In this document: positions 15,120 to 23,102 of the stretch, piece by piece
Layout of the letters: each line of letters starts with the position of its first letter
Numbering within the stretch: position 1 is the first letter of the stretch
NCBI GenBank assembly: GCA_016927185.1
Contig: JAFGND010000061.1
Location: 1 to 23,102 of the forward strand
DNA length: 23,102 nucleotides
Direction: 5' to 3'
Source of the DNA: Candidatus Coatesiibacteriota bacterium
GTDB lineage: Bacteria > JAFGND01
Notes under the pieces: model-generated
Seen by the model: only the letters and a program-made list of their open reading frames with translations
What the model was told of the DNA's origin: nothing
The model's database searches: none
Program-made: the position numbers and the translations under genes

Positions 15120-16838
15120 ATGAGGATATTAATAATTGGTAACGGAGCAAGAGAGTATTCTCTTGGATATTTCATTAAAAAGAACAATAATGATTGTGAG
15201 ATTTTCTTTTGTCCAGGCAATGGAGGAACAGAAAGTTTGGGGAAAAATCTTGATATAGTCAGCTATAATGAAATTGTTGAATGGGCTAAAGAAAACAGGA
15301 TTGATTTATCTATAGTTGGCTCAGAGTCTTATCTTGCAGATGGTATTGTAGATCTTTTCAAAAAGCATAGCATGCTTGTATTAGGTCCTACGCAGAAAGC
15401 AGCAAAACTTGAATCTAGTAAAATCTATTCAAAGGAGTTCATGAAAAGACATAGAATTCCAACATCTCCTTTCAAGGTATTCAGTGATCTAAAAAAATCC
15501 ATTTCATATCTGGCAAAATGCAAATTTCCTCTTGTAATAAAAGCAGATGGTCTTGCTGCAGGTAAGGGAGCATTTATAATAAAGGATATTGCTCATGGAT
15601 TATCAGTTTTAAATGATCTTCTATCAGAAAAGAAGCTTGGAGACTCTGGAGTAAAGATTGTTATTGAAGACTATCTTGAAGGAGAAGAAGTTTCAATCCT
15701 TGTTTTATGCAATTCGAAAAGCTATGTTACGCTTCTTCCATCGCAGGATCATAAGCAGGCAAAAGAAGGAGATCTTGGATTAAATACTGGTGGAATGGGT
15801 GCATATGCACCATATCCTCTTTCAGATAATGAAATGCTTTTTATCAAGGAAAGAATAATAGAACCTACATTAAATGGAATGAGGGAAGAAGGTTCGGATT
15901 TTAGTGGAGTATTGTATTGTGGTTTGATGCTTACTTCTAGTGGGATCAAGGTGATAGAATATAATGTAAGGTTCGGAGATCCTGAAATTCAGGTAATTTT
16001 ACCATTACTTGAGAGTAATTTGCTCGATTTATTATATAGAACAGCTACAGACAAAGAATTACCTAATGAACTTAAATGGAAAGACAAGAAAAGCCTGGGA
16101 ATAGTTATTGCATCGAATGGTTATCCAGACGAGTACAAGAAGAACATTATACTACCAGAACTGAATGAGATTGAAGATGGATATTGGGTTCATGCTGGAA
16201 CCAGAAAAGCAGGTAATGCTTTTGTATCTAATGGCGGTAGAGTAATTAACAGGGTTGTCTGGAAGGATAGTTTTTCTGAAGCAAGAGATGTTATTTTATC
16301 TGATTTAAGAGAAGAAGGATGGGAAAGATTTTTTCATAGAAGGGATATAGGTTACAGAGTACTGAGGAAAGAAGGTAATCCAATTTTGATTGCAATAATT
16401 GCAGGCAGTAAATCAGATCATAAGAAACTGGATGACCTTTTCAAGGTTCTAAACCACTTTAAGCAATCCTATATTTTCAGGACTATTTCAGCTCATAGAC
16501 AACCAGATCAACTTGGGGAATTCCTGGTAGCATGTGAAAAACTTGATGTAAAGGTTTTAATTGCTGCTGCAGGATTGGCTGCTCATTTACCAGGAGTAAT
16601 TGCCAGCAAGACACTGAAACCTGTAATTGGTGTTCCACTTGAAGCTGGTTCCTTAAGCGGAGTAGACGCACTTCATTCTATATGTCAAATGCCTCCTGGA
16701 GTTCCTGTAGCAACAGTCGGCATTGACAATGTTCGAAATGCCGCTTTCCTGGCATTACAAATATTGGCTCTTGATGATAATGTCTTGAAGGAAAATCTTA
16801 TCAATTATAGACAAAAATGGAAGGAGCAGAATGCTTAA
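15120..16838 (+). CDS. purD/purE: PurD-PurE fusion: phosphoribosylamine-glycine ligase and N5-CAIR mutase
   Basis: 572 residues in one frame. Residues 1 to about 420 are PurD (GAR synthetase): IIGNGAREYSL at the start, VIKADGLAAGKGAF, the ATP-grasp VIEDYLEGEEVSIL, QDHKQAKEGDLGLNTGGMGA and EYNVRFGDPEIQ. Residues about 423-572 are PurE: AGSKSD (428-433), SAHRQP (457-462), AAGLAAHLPGVIASKT and QMPPGVPVATVGIDN. The two halves catalyse steps 2 and 6 of purine synthesis, so they are not successive. SAHR fits the class I PurE that uses N5-CAIR and needs PurK; no purK is present here. Both halves look complete, with motifs intact. The end overlaps the next gene by 8 nt, making it the first gene of the amino-sugar operon. 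Confidence 0.94.
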   Translation: MRILIIGNGAREYSLGYFIKKNNNDCEIFFCPGNGGTESLGKNLDIVSYNEIVEWAKENRIDLSIVGSESYLADGIVDLFKKHSMLVLGPTQKAAKLESSKIYSKEFMKRHRIPTSPFKVFSDLKKSISYLAKCKFPLVIKADGLAAGKGAFIIKDIAHGLSVLNDLLSEKKLGDSGVKIVIEDYLEGEEVSILVLCNSKSYVTLLPSQDHKQAKEGDLGLNTGGMGAYAPYPLSDNEMLFIKERIIEPTLNGMREEGSDFSGVLYCGLMLTSSGIKVIEYNVRFGDPEIQVILPLLESNLLDLLYRTATDKELPNELKWKDKKSLGIVIASNGYPDEYKKNIILPELNEIEDGYWVHAGTRKAGNAFVSNGGRVINRVVWKDSFSEARDVILSDLREEGWERFFHRRDIGYRVLRKEGNPILIAIIAGSKSDHKKLDDLFKVLNHFKQSYIFRTISAHRQPDQLGEFLVACEKLDVKVLIAAAGLAAHLPGVIASKTLKPVIGVPLEAGSLSGVDALHSICQMPPGVPVATVGIDNVRNAAFLALQILALDDNVLKENLINYRQKWKEQNA

Positions 16839-17838
16839 TATAGGAGTAATTGGAGTCGGTTACTGGGGACCAAATATTATAAGGAATTTCACAGCTTTAC
16901 CAGATTCTAATGTGGTTTTATGCGCAGATGTCAGGAAAGAAAGACTCGATTTTATAACTTCATTATACCCAAAAATTGAGGTGACAACCTGTGAGGAAGA
17001 TGTTATTAAAGACAAAAGAATAGATGCAGTTGCAATTGTAACACCAGTATCAACTCATTTCAAATTAGCAAAAGAGAGTATAGAAAATGGAAAGCATTTG
17101 TTATTGGAGAAACCAATGTGTGGAACAATTGATGAGTGCAAAGAACTTGTGGATTTAGCTTACAAGAAGAATAAGATAATAATGGTTGATCATACTTTTA
17201 TATATCATCCTGCTATAAAGAAATGCAAGGAACTTATAGAGATAGGTGAACTAGGAGACAAATTGTTTTATTTCGATAGTGTCAGGATAAATTTAGGTCT
17301 GTTTCAGCATGATATAAACGTGATTTGGGATCTTGCTCCTCATGATCTGTCAATAATGGATTATTTGATAAATGAGAAACCAGTAGCGGTTTCTGCTTGC
17401 GGGGCAGCACATTTTAGACTGCCTGTAGAAGATGTTGCTTATATAACTGTAAAATTTGAAAGTCAACTGATTGCTCATTTTCAAGTAAGCTGGCTTGCTC
17501 CTGTTAAAATAAGAAGAACAGTTATTAGCGGTTCAAGCAAGATGCTAGTATATGATGATATGGATCCGAGTGAGAAGATAAAGATTTATGACAAAGGAAT
17601 AACAGTTAATGAATCAATTTATGAAACATTGATAAGCTATAGAACTGGAGATATGTGGGCTCCAAAAATCTCTACAAAGGAAGCATTAAGAGATGAATGT
17701 GAGCATTTTCTTGATTGTGTTATGCATAACAAGAAACCTATTACGGATGCAGAGAATGGATTAAGGATTGTCAGATTGTTAGGTGCAGCAGATGAATCCA
17801 TAAAATCAAATGGATGCTGGGTATCATGCAAGGAGTAA
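16831..17838 (+). CDS. Gfo/Idh/MocA-family sugar dehydrogenase, WbpB/WlbA-like
   Basis: 335 residues. The Rossmann NAD-binding start is IGVIGVGYWG (4-13). The family lysine lies in LLLEKPMCG (EKP at 93-95), and WDLAPHDLSIM carries His171 in the substrate-side helix. Proteins with this form commonly sit with a DegT aminotransferase and a WecB-like epimerase and are thought to oxidise C3 of a UDP-HexNAc(A), as WbpB/WlbA does, making the keto group that is then aminated. The exact substrate is inferred from these neighbours. GGAAGGAG lies before the ATG, inside the end of purDE, and the next gene starts 1 nt after its stop. Confidence 0.87.
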   Translation: MLNIGVIGVGYWGPNIIRNFTALPDSNVVLCADVRKERLDFITSLYPKIEVTTCEEDVIKDKRIDAVAIVTPVSTHFKLAKESIENGKHLLLEKPMCGTIDECKELVDLAYKKNKIIMVDHTFIYHPAIKKCKELIEIGELGDKLFYFDSVRINLGLFQHDINVIWDLAPHDLSIMDYLINEKPVAVSACGAAHFRLPVEDVAYITVKFESQLIAHFQVSWLAPVKIRRTVISGSSKMLVYDDMDPSEKIKIYDKGITVNESIYETLISYRTGDMWAPKISTKEALRDECEHFLDCVMHNKKPITDAENGLRIVRLLGAADESIKSNGCWVSCKE

Positions 17839-17839
17839 T

Positions 17840-18799
17840 ATGCATGTTTTAATTACTGGTGGAGCAGGTTTTATAGGTTCTCATTTAGCAGAGAGCTTAT
17901 TAGATAGAGGCTATAAGGTAACAATAATAGATAATCTATCGACTGGTTCATTCTCGAATATAAGGGGAATAGAGAATAATCCCAATCTCAAAATTCTTAT
18001 TGATACTGTAACAAATGAGATGCTAATAGAGAAAATAATAAATGAATGTGATTTGATTTACCATCTAGCTGCAGCTGTTGGAGTAAAACTGGTTATGGAA
18101 CAACCAATCTTCTCTCTGGAAAATAATATTTTAGGTACGGAAATCATTCTAAGATTAGCAGCAAGATATAGAAAAAAGGTTTTCATAGTATCTTCTTCTG
18201 AGGTTTATGGAAAAAGCAGTCAAGATAGTTTCAAGGAAAGTGATGATCTTGTAATTGGAGCAACGATTTTCAAGAGATGGGCATATGCAGCCAGCAAGGC
18301 AATAGACGAATTCATGGCTATGGCATATTATCATGAACAAAACACTCCAGTAATAATAGTCAGGTTGTTTAATACGGTTGGACCAAGACAGACAGGAAGA
18401 TATGGGATGGTTATTCCCAGGTTTATTGATCAGGCATATAAGAATGAGGATATAACTGTTTATGGAGATGGCAAGCAGAGCAGGTGTTTTACTTATGTTG
18501 AAGATGTTACTAAATCTTTGATTTCCTTGTCTGAAAAAAATGAAGCAATTGGCAATGTTATTAATATAGGAAGTGACGAGGAAGTATCTATACTAGACTT
18601 AGCAAACAGGATAATAAGAATGCTTGATAGCAGATCTAGTATAAGATTTATTCCTTACAATGAAGTATATGGTCAGGGATTTGAGGATATGCATCGTAGG
18701 AAACCAGATACATCATTACTAAGGAGCTTGATAGATTTCAATGATCTTGTTTCTCTTGATAATATTCTGAAAATAATAATCAAGAGCAAGGGTTTTTAG
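17840..18799 (+). CDS. NAD-dependent epimerase/dehydratase (extended SDR)
   Basis: 319 residues. The N-terminal nucleotide loop is TGGAGFIGSH (6-15). The catalytic set is Ser119 or a neighbour in VSSSEVYG, with Tyr149 and Lys153 in YAASK. LFNTVGPRQTGRYGMVIPRF and the later VYGDGKQSRCFTYVEDV match extended SDRs acting on nucleotide sugars, such as UDP-glucuronate decarboxylase, UDP-glucose 4-epimerase or GDP-mannose dehydratase. Which of these it is cannot be decided. The start at 17840 is chosen because AAGGAG (17830-17835) stands 4 nt before it and the Rossmann strand begins at once. The frame upstream to 17810 overlaps the previous gene. Its TAG stop overlaps the GTG start of the next gene. 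Confidence 0.88.
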   Translation: MHVLITGGAGFIGSHLAESLLDRGYKVTIIDNLSTGSFSNIRGIENNPNLKILIDTVTNEMLIEKIINECDLIYHLAAAVGVKLVMEQPIFSLENNILGTEIILRLAARYRKKVFIVSSSEVYGKSSQDSFKESDDLVIGATIFKRWAYAASKAIDEFMAMAYYHEQNTPVIIVRLFNTVGPRQTGRYGMVIPRFIDQAYKNEDITVYGDGKQSRCFTYVEDVTKSLISLSEKNEAIGNVINIGSDEEVSILDLANRIIRMLDSRSSIRFIPYNEVYGQGFEDMHRRKPDTSLLRSLIDFNDLVSLDNILKIIIKSKGF

Positions 18800-19848
18800 T
18801 GAAGATTTTCAGTATTATCGGAGCAAGACCTCAATTTATAAAATCTGCCTTATTATCGCAGGCAATCAGAGAATTTCACAAGGAATTCTTACTCCATACA
18901 GGACAGCATTATGATTTTAATATGTCAGGATTGTTTTTCAAGGAACTTGGAATTCCTGAACCTGATATAAACCTGAATGTCGGATCAGGATATCATGGTG
19001 AGCAAACAGCTCAGATGATAATTGGAATTGAGAGATATCTACTTAAAGAAAAACCGGATCTGGTTTTGATATATGGTGATACCAATTCCACCCTTGCAGG
19101 TGCTATTGCTTCAGCAAAATTGATGATTCCGGTAGCACATGTTGAAGCAGGATTAAGATCTTATAACAGGAAAATGCCAGAGGAGATAAACAGAATAGTT
19201 GCTGATTGTTTTTCCACATTCTGTTTTTGTCCTTGTGAAAACGCTGCAAGAAATCTCGAAAAGGAAGGAATTAAAGAGGGAATATATATTGTTGGAGATG
19301 TAATGTTTGATCTTCTTAAGAAATGGGAAGAAGGAAAATTCAGTTACAGGCTGGATAATAAATGGGCTGAAGAATACTGGCTTATGACATTCCATAGAGC
19401 AGAAAATACTGTCGATCCCGAACCAATCAAGATGATTTTCAATGCAATTTATAAAGCGAAGATTGATGTTTATTTTCCAGCTCATCCGAGGACCAGGAAA
19501 TTCCTTAATGACTTCTCAATATTGATACCATCAAATCTTCATTTAATTGATCCGCTTGGTTATCCAGAAACCATGTCAAGGCTTAAAGATTCAAAAGGTC
19601 TGATAACAGATAGTGGAGGTTTACAAAAGGAAGCATATTGGTTGAGTAAACCTTGTATTACTCTCAGGGAACAGACTGAGTGGATTGAAACTGTTGAGGA
19701 AAAAGCTAACAAGGTAGTAGGTTTAGATGCGGATTTACTTTTCAATGAGATGACAACAGACTGGTTTAACAAGAAAGCCAACAGGAATTTGTATGGTGAT
19801 GGTGAATCATGCAAGAAGATAGTGGAAATAATTAATCATGGAAATTAA
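18799..19848 (+). CDS. wecB: Non-hydrolysing UDP-GlcNAc-type 2-epimerase, WbpI-like
   Basis: 349 residues, usual length. GARPQFIK at the start, LLHTGQHYDFNMSGLFFKEL, YGDTNSTLAG with Asp94, HVEAGLRS with Glu116, MPEEINR with Glu128/Glu129 and TFHRAEN with His199 cover the known catalytic and binding residues. TDSGGLQKEAYWLSKPCITL is the UDP-binding end. REQTEWIETVE replaces the TERPE-type motif of classic WecB and is typical of the WbpI group, which inverts C2 of UDP-GlcNAc3NAcA rather than of UDP-GlcNAc. This reading agrees with the neighbouring dehydrogenase and aminotransferase but is inferred. The start is GTG, overlapping the previous stop by one base. Confidence 0.9.
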   Translation: MKIFSIIGARPQFIKSALLSQAIREFHKEFLLHTGQHYDFNMSGLFFKELGIPEPDINLNVGSGYHGEQTAQMIIGIERYLLKEKPDLVLIYGDTNSTLAGAIASAKLMIPVAHVEAGLRSYNRKMPEEINRIVADCFSTFCFCPCENAARNLEKEGIKEGIYIVGDVMFDLLKKWEEGKFSYRLDNKWAEEYWLMTFHRAENTVDPEPIKMIFNAIYKAKIDVYFPAHPRTRKFLNDFSILIPSNLHLIDPLGYPETMSRLKDSKGLITDSGGLQKEAYWLSKPCITLREQTEWIETVEEKANKVVGLDADLLFNEMTTDWFNKKANRNLYGDGESCKKIVEIINHGN

Positions 19849-19857
19849 GGAGAAACA

Positions 19858-20955
19858 ATGAGAATTCCCTTACTTGATCTGCATTGCCAGAATGATCCTT
19901 TGAAAGAAAGAATAGATATCGTATTAGAAAAGCTTTTTGAACATCAGAAGTTCATATTGGGTCCTGAGGTTGGAGAACTGGAAAAAAAGATTGCTGAATA
20001 CTGTAATTCTGTTTATGCTATAGGTGTTGCATCTGGTTCTGACGCATTATTCTTGTCATTATTAGCTTGCGGTATAAGAGCAGGTGATGAAGTTATAACA
20101 ACTCCATTCACTTTTTTTGCAACTGCAGGAGCTATAGAAAGAGTTGGTGCAATTCCAGTATTTGTTGATATAGATCCCAGGACTTTTAATATAAATCATG
20201 ATGAAATTGAAAGATCTATTTCTGAATCTACAAAAGCCATAATCCCTGTTCATTTATTTGGCTTAATGTGTGACATGGATCCTATAATGATGGTAGCCCA
20301 AAAATACAATCTTTTTGTAATAGAAGATGCTGCACAATCTATAGGTTCTTTATATAAAGGAAAAAAGGCATGCTCAATAGGAGATCTTGGCTGTGTTTCT
20401 TTTTTTCCTAGTAAGAACCTAGGATGCTTTGGAGATGGAGGAATGGTTGTTGCTAATAACAAGGAACTTGCTGATAAAGTAAGAATTTTAAGAACTCATG
20501 GTGCAGTGGATAGGTATTTTCATAAAGAAGTCGGAATAAACAGCAGACTTGATACTCTACAAGCAGCAATTTTAGGAGTAAAATTGGATTTTCTGGAGAA
20601 ATGGCATGAGACAAGAATTGAAAATGCAAATTATTACAATGCAAGCATAAAAAATCCAATGATAACAACTCCCTTTCTGCCTGAAGGATACAGACATATC
20701 TATAACCAATATACCTTGAGAGTCAAGAATAGAGAAAAGCTGGTTAATATTCTTAACAAAGAAGGTATTGGTAATTGCATTTACTATCCTCTTTCTCTTC
20801 ATCTACAGCCATGTTTCCATGAATTAGAATATCAGGAAGGTGATTTTCCTATATCAGAGCAAGCTTCAAAAGAATGCCTCTCAATACCAGTTTTTCCGGG
20901 CTTAACAATAGAGCAAAAAAACTATATAATTGATATCTTGAATAACTTCAGTTAG
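19858..20955 (+). CDS. DegT/DnrJ/EryC1-family sugar aminotransferase, WbpE-like
   Basis: 365 residues, fold type I PLP enzyme. It has FILGPEVGELEKKIAEY, the cofactor phosphate region GVASGSDAL (56-64), PFTFFATAGAI, VIEDAAQSIGS with Asp157, and the PLP-binding lysine Lys186 in FFPSKNLGCFGDGG. LRTHGA and INSRLDTLQAAILGVKL are further family motifs. The enzyme adds an amino group to a keto sugar nucleotide. Beside a Gfo-type C3 dehydrogenase and a WbpI-like epimerase, the best guess is C3 amination of a 3-keto UDP-HexNAcA as in WbpE. AAGGAG precedes the ATG. The gaps are 9 nt to the previous gene and 3 nt to miaB. Confidence 0.93.
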   Translation: MRIPLLDLHCQNDPLKERIDIVLEKLFEHQKFILGPEVGELEKKIAEYCNSVYAIGVASGSDALFLSLLACGIRAGDEVITTPFTFFATAGAIERVGAIPVFVDIDPRTFNINHDEIERSISESTKAIIPVHLFGLMCDMDPIMMVAQKYNLFVIEDAAQSIGSLYKGKKACSIGDLGCVSFFPSKNLGCFGDGGMVVANNKELADKVRILRTHGAVDRYFHKEVGINSRLDTLQAAILGVKLDFLEKWHETRIENANYYNASIKNPMITTPFLPEGYRHIYNQYTLRVKNREKLVNILNKEGIGNCIYYPLSLHLQPCFHELEYQEGDFPISEQASKECLSIPVFPGLTIEQKNYIIDILNNFS

Positions 20956-20958
20956 TCT

Positions 20959-22248
20959 ATGAAATTTCTTCTTGAAACCTATGGATGTCAGATGAATAGA
21001 GCAGATGCTGACAGGATTAGAACCGATTTAAGCAACTCAGGATTTACAGAGATTGAAAAAAATGAAATACCAGACATAATAATCTTGTTATCATGTTCAG
21101 TTAGACAACATGCTGTAGAAAGACTTCATGGTAGATTATGGTCTCTTGCCAATATAAAAAGAATAAAACCTGAGTTGAAATTTGTATTGGTTGGATGTCT
21201 TGCCCAGGAAAAAAAAAGTGATCTCTTTGACAAATATCCTTTCCTGAATCTCGTTATAGGAACAGACCAGATAAATCTTGTTGCAGATCTTATTATCAGG
21301 AATTATAACGGATTATATACAGTACAGCATAATGAGAATATTCCATTAAATAGTTTTAAACTTACAAGATCTGATCCCTTCAAGGCAGATATTCCAATAA
21401 TGAGAGGTTGTAACAATTTCTGTACTTATTGCATTGTTCCATATGTAAGAGGAAGAGAGAGATCAAGGTGTAAAGAAGAAATAATCAAGGAGATAGATAA
21501 TCTTCCTGAAACAACAAAAGAGATATTATTACTCGGTCAAAATGTTAACAGCTATATATTCGATAATTTAAGTTTTTCTGAATTGCTGGATTTGATATCT
21601 AAAAAATATAATAATTTAAGAATAAGGTTTTTGACTTCCCACCCTAAGGATCTGGATTTGAAGACAATAGAAGTTATGGCTTCAAATGATAATATATGCA
21701 AGCATATTCATTTGCCGATTCAAAGTGCTTCGGATAGAATCCTTGAATTAATGAACAGGAAGTACACTTTCAGTGAATTTGATAAAAAGGTTGAACAATT
21801 GAAGAAGTTTATACCTTCAATTTCATTATCAACAGATATAATAGCTGGCTTTCCATCAGAAACTGAAGAGGATTTTCTAAAAAGCTTAAACTCAATTTCT
21901 CATTTTGGTTTTTGTAGTGCATTTACTTATAAGTATTCTCCAAGAAATGGAACTAAAGCTTCTGAATTCATAAATCAGATACCAGAAGAAATCAGAAAGG
22001 AAAGATTAAAAAGGCTTATCCAGGAAGTAGAGAAGGAGGTTATTTTACAAACCCAAAAACAGATAGGTAAAAAAAGCAAGGTTTTGCTGGAAGGTAAATC
22101 TCATTATGGAAATACTTGTATGGGGAGAGATGAAGCTAACAGAGTAATTCATATCAAGAATGTTGAAAACCTTATTGGAGAAGTGATTGAAGTTAAAATT
22201 ACATCTTCTTCTGGATGGAATTTATATGGAGATTTGATACCTGAATAA
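20959..22248 (+). CDS. miaB: tRNA-2-methylthio-N6-dimethylallyladenosine synthase MiaB
   Basis: 429 residues. The N-terminal UPF0004 domain starts ETYGCQMN, the pattern that marks MiaB within methylthiotransferases, with cluster ligands Cys10, Cys46 (LLSCSVR) and Cys80 (VGCLAQ). The radical SAM core has Cys151, Cys155 and Cys158 in RGCNNFCTYCIVPYVRGRE, then LLGQNVNSY, HLPIQSASDRILELMNRKYT and STDIIAGFPSETEEDF. The last 65 residues form the RNA-binding TRAM domain. The enzyme adds a methylthio group at C2 of i6A37 in tRNAs reading UNN codons. It is slightly short compared with the roughly 440-470 residues common in the family, but complete. It has no role in the preceding sugar pathway and seems to share only the transcript. 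Confidence 0.95.
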   Translation: MKFLLETYGCQMNRADADRIRTDLSNSGFTEIEKNEIPDIIILLSCSVRQHAVERLHGRLWSLANIKRIKPELKFVLVGCLAQEKKSDLFDKYPFLNLVIGTDQINLVADLIIRNYNGLYTVQHNENIPLNSFKLTRSDPFKADIPIMRGCNNFCTYCIVPYVRGRERSRCKEEIIKEIDNLPETTKEILLLGQNVNSYIFDNLSFSELLDLISKKYNNLRIRFLTSHPKDLDLKTIEVMASNDNICKHIHLPIQSASDRILELMNRKYTFSEFDKKVEQLKKFIPSISLSTDIIAGFPSETEEDFLKSLNSISHFGFCSAFTYKYSPRNGTKASEFINQIPEEIRKERLKRLIQEVEKEVILQTQKQIGKKSKVLLEGKSHYGNTCMGRDEANRVIHIKNVENLIGEVIEVKITSSSGWNLYGDLIPE

Positions 22249-23102
22249 TGGAAAAGATATTCACTTTTGGAGATTATTGCAAAAACAAGTTTGGAAGAAG
22301 AATCCCGAAAATTGTTTTTGATATTTCCTCCGATAGTAATAAGAGCTGCAAACATAGAGAATTGACTGGAGGATGCAGTTACTGTCTTCCAGAAAGCTTT
22401 GAAGTGGAAAGTTACAAAGGTACATTAAAAGAGCAAAAAAATCATGCATTAAAAAACAGAGATTTAAAAGATATTCGCTTTTGGTCATACCTTCAGCATG
22501 GAACTCCAACAGCAATAGATGAAAAAATCCTGTTTTCATCATGCAAGGAGCTTTTAGAAGATGATCAGAGTGTTGGACTTATTATTGCCAGCAGACCTGA
22601 TACTTTAAAAAGCAGCTTTCTAGAATTCCTTAAGGATTTAGGCAGCCAGAAGGAAATATGGATTGAAGTTGGATTACAGTCAAGCCATGACGAAACTCTC
22701 AAGAAAATAAACAGAGGTTATAACTTTGCATGTTTTGTTGAATGTATGGAAAAAATAGCATCTTACAGGAAATTCAGAACTGGAGTTCATCTTATTATAG
22801 GATTACCTGATGAAACTGTGGAACTAATACTTGAAACAGTGAACAAGATTAATTATCTCCCAGTGGATGGAGTTAAATTTCATCAGCTTCAAATAGTCAA
22901 AGGGACTAATCTTGCTGGGGAATACAATAAGAATCCATGGAGACTTATGGATTGGATGGAATATGCAGATATCATAATTAAATCCATAAGACTATTGAAG
23001 GAGACAAAAATAATTTTAAGAATGGTTGCCAGAACTAAAAAAGATTTCTTGATTGCTCCCCAATGGGATATGAATAACCAAGATATTATTAAATATATAA
23101 GA
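22248..23102 (+). CDS. Radical SAM protein, YhcC/TIGR01212-like (partial, cut by right edge)
   Basis: The ATG overlaps the miaB stop (TAATG) and the frame stays open for 285 codons to the edge. MEKIFTFGDYCKNKFGRRIP is the usual beginning. EVGLQSSHDETLKKINRGYN, VHLIIGLPDETVE and VDGVKFHQLQIVKGTNL are hallmark segments shared with E. coli YhcC as I recall it. The cluster-binding cysteines are Cys34, Cys43 and Cys46 in CKHRELTGGCSYC, a C-x8-C-x2-C spacing, four residues shorter than the C-x12-C-x2-C I recall for YhcC. The function of the family is unknown. Probably only about 20 residues are missing, judging from a usual length near 300-310. It is the last visible gene of the operon. Confidence 0.88.
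   Translation, partial: MEKIFTFGDYCKNKFGRRIPKIVFDISSDSNKSCKHRELTGGCSYCLPESFEVESYKGTLKEQKNHALKNRDLKDIRFWSYLQHGTPTAIDEKILFSSCKELLEDDQSVGLIIASRPDTLKSSFLEFLKDLGSQKEIWIEVGLQSSHDETLKKINRGYNFACFVECMEKIASYRKFRTGVHLIIGLPDETVELILETVNKINYLPVDGVKFHQLQIVKGTNLAGEYNKNPWRLMDWMEYADIIIKSIRLLKETKIILRMVARTKKDFLIAPQWDMNNQDIIKYIR

Overview
The window is AT-rich bacterial DNA packed with genes, and no gap between genes exceeds about 150 bases. Signs of a Gram-negative type envelope are a lipoprotein-type periplasmic adaptor, a Wzt-like glycan-export ATPase and a set of UDP-amino-sugar genes. A ferredoxin-linked indolepyruvate oxidoreductase subunit with two 4Fe-4S clusters and four radical-SAM-type or Fe-S enzymes suggest an anaerobe. 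I cannot place it in a phylum; a poorly cultivated lineage is plausible but is only inference. No rRNA, tRNA, CRISPR array, transposase or integrase was seen.

Layout. (1) 104-4510: an exported NTF2-like small protein (-), a membrane-anchored von Willebrand A protein (-) with its own terminator, a diacylglycerol-kinase-family lipid kinase (+) divergent from it, and a YihY-family membrane protein (-). (2) 4621-6326 (+): a tight operon with a degenerate GGDEF protein, an ECF sigma factor and an exported cystatin-like protein. (3) 8605-6349 (-): an operon of a tiny membrane protein, an RND/HlyD-type lipoprotein adaptor and the chemotaxis methylesterase CheB, with no other chemotaxis gene nearby. 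(4) 8759-11145 (+): apt and iorA, with a long hairpin in the apt leader. (5) 11990-11220 (-): an ABC-2 permease ending in a strong terminator. (6) 12108-14976 (+): a cobalamin-type radical SAM protein and a Wzt-like ABC ATPase. (7) 15120 to the right edge (+): at least seven genes with overlaps or gaps of at most 9 nt. These are a PurD-PurE fusion, a Gfo/Idh/MocA dehydrogenase, an SDR epimerase, a UDP-GlcNAc-type 2-epimerase, a DegT aminotransferase, miaB and a YhcC-like radical SAM gene cut by the window edge.

How the parts fit. The dehydrogenase, aminotransferase and 2-epimerase are three of the five enzyme types used to make UDP-2,3-diamino-uronic acids of the ManNAc3NAcA kind. With the Wzt-like ATPase they point to synthesis and export of a surface glycan, with the remaining enzymes and the export permease outside the window.

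Start signals fall into two classes. Genes inside operons, plus the heads at 583 (-), 4621 and 8759, have Shine-Dalgarno sequences. Seven other transcription-unit heads lack one. At five of them CTTGAC(A/C) lies 35-38 nt before the start codon, a sixth has the variant CTTGTCA at 36 nt, and the seventh fits only if the downstream of two possible starts is used. This hints at leaderless or nearly leaderless mRNAs. The most unusual content is the GGDEF-like / ECF sigma / cystatin operon, the PurD-PurE fusion heading a sugar operon, and the CheB-adaptor operon.
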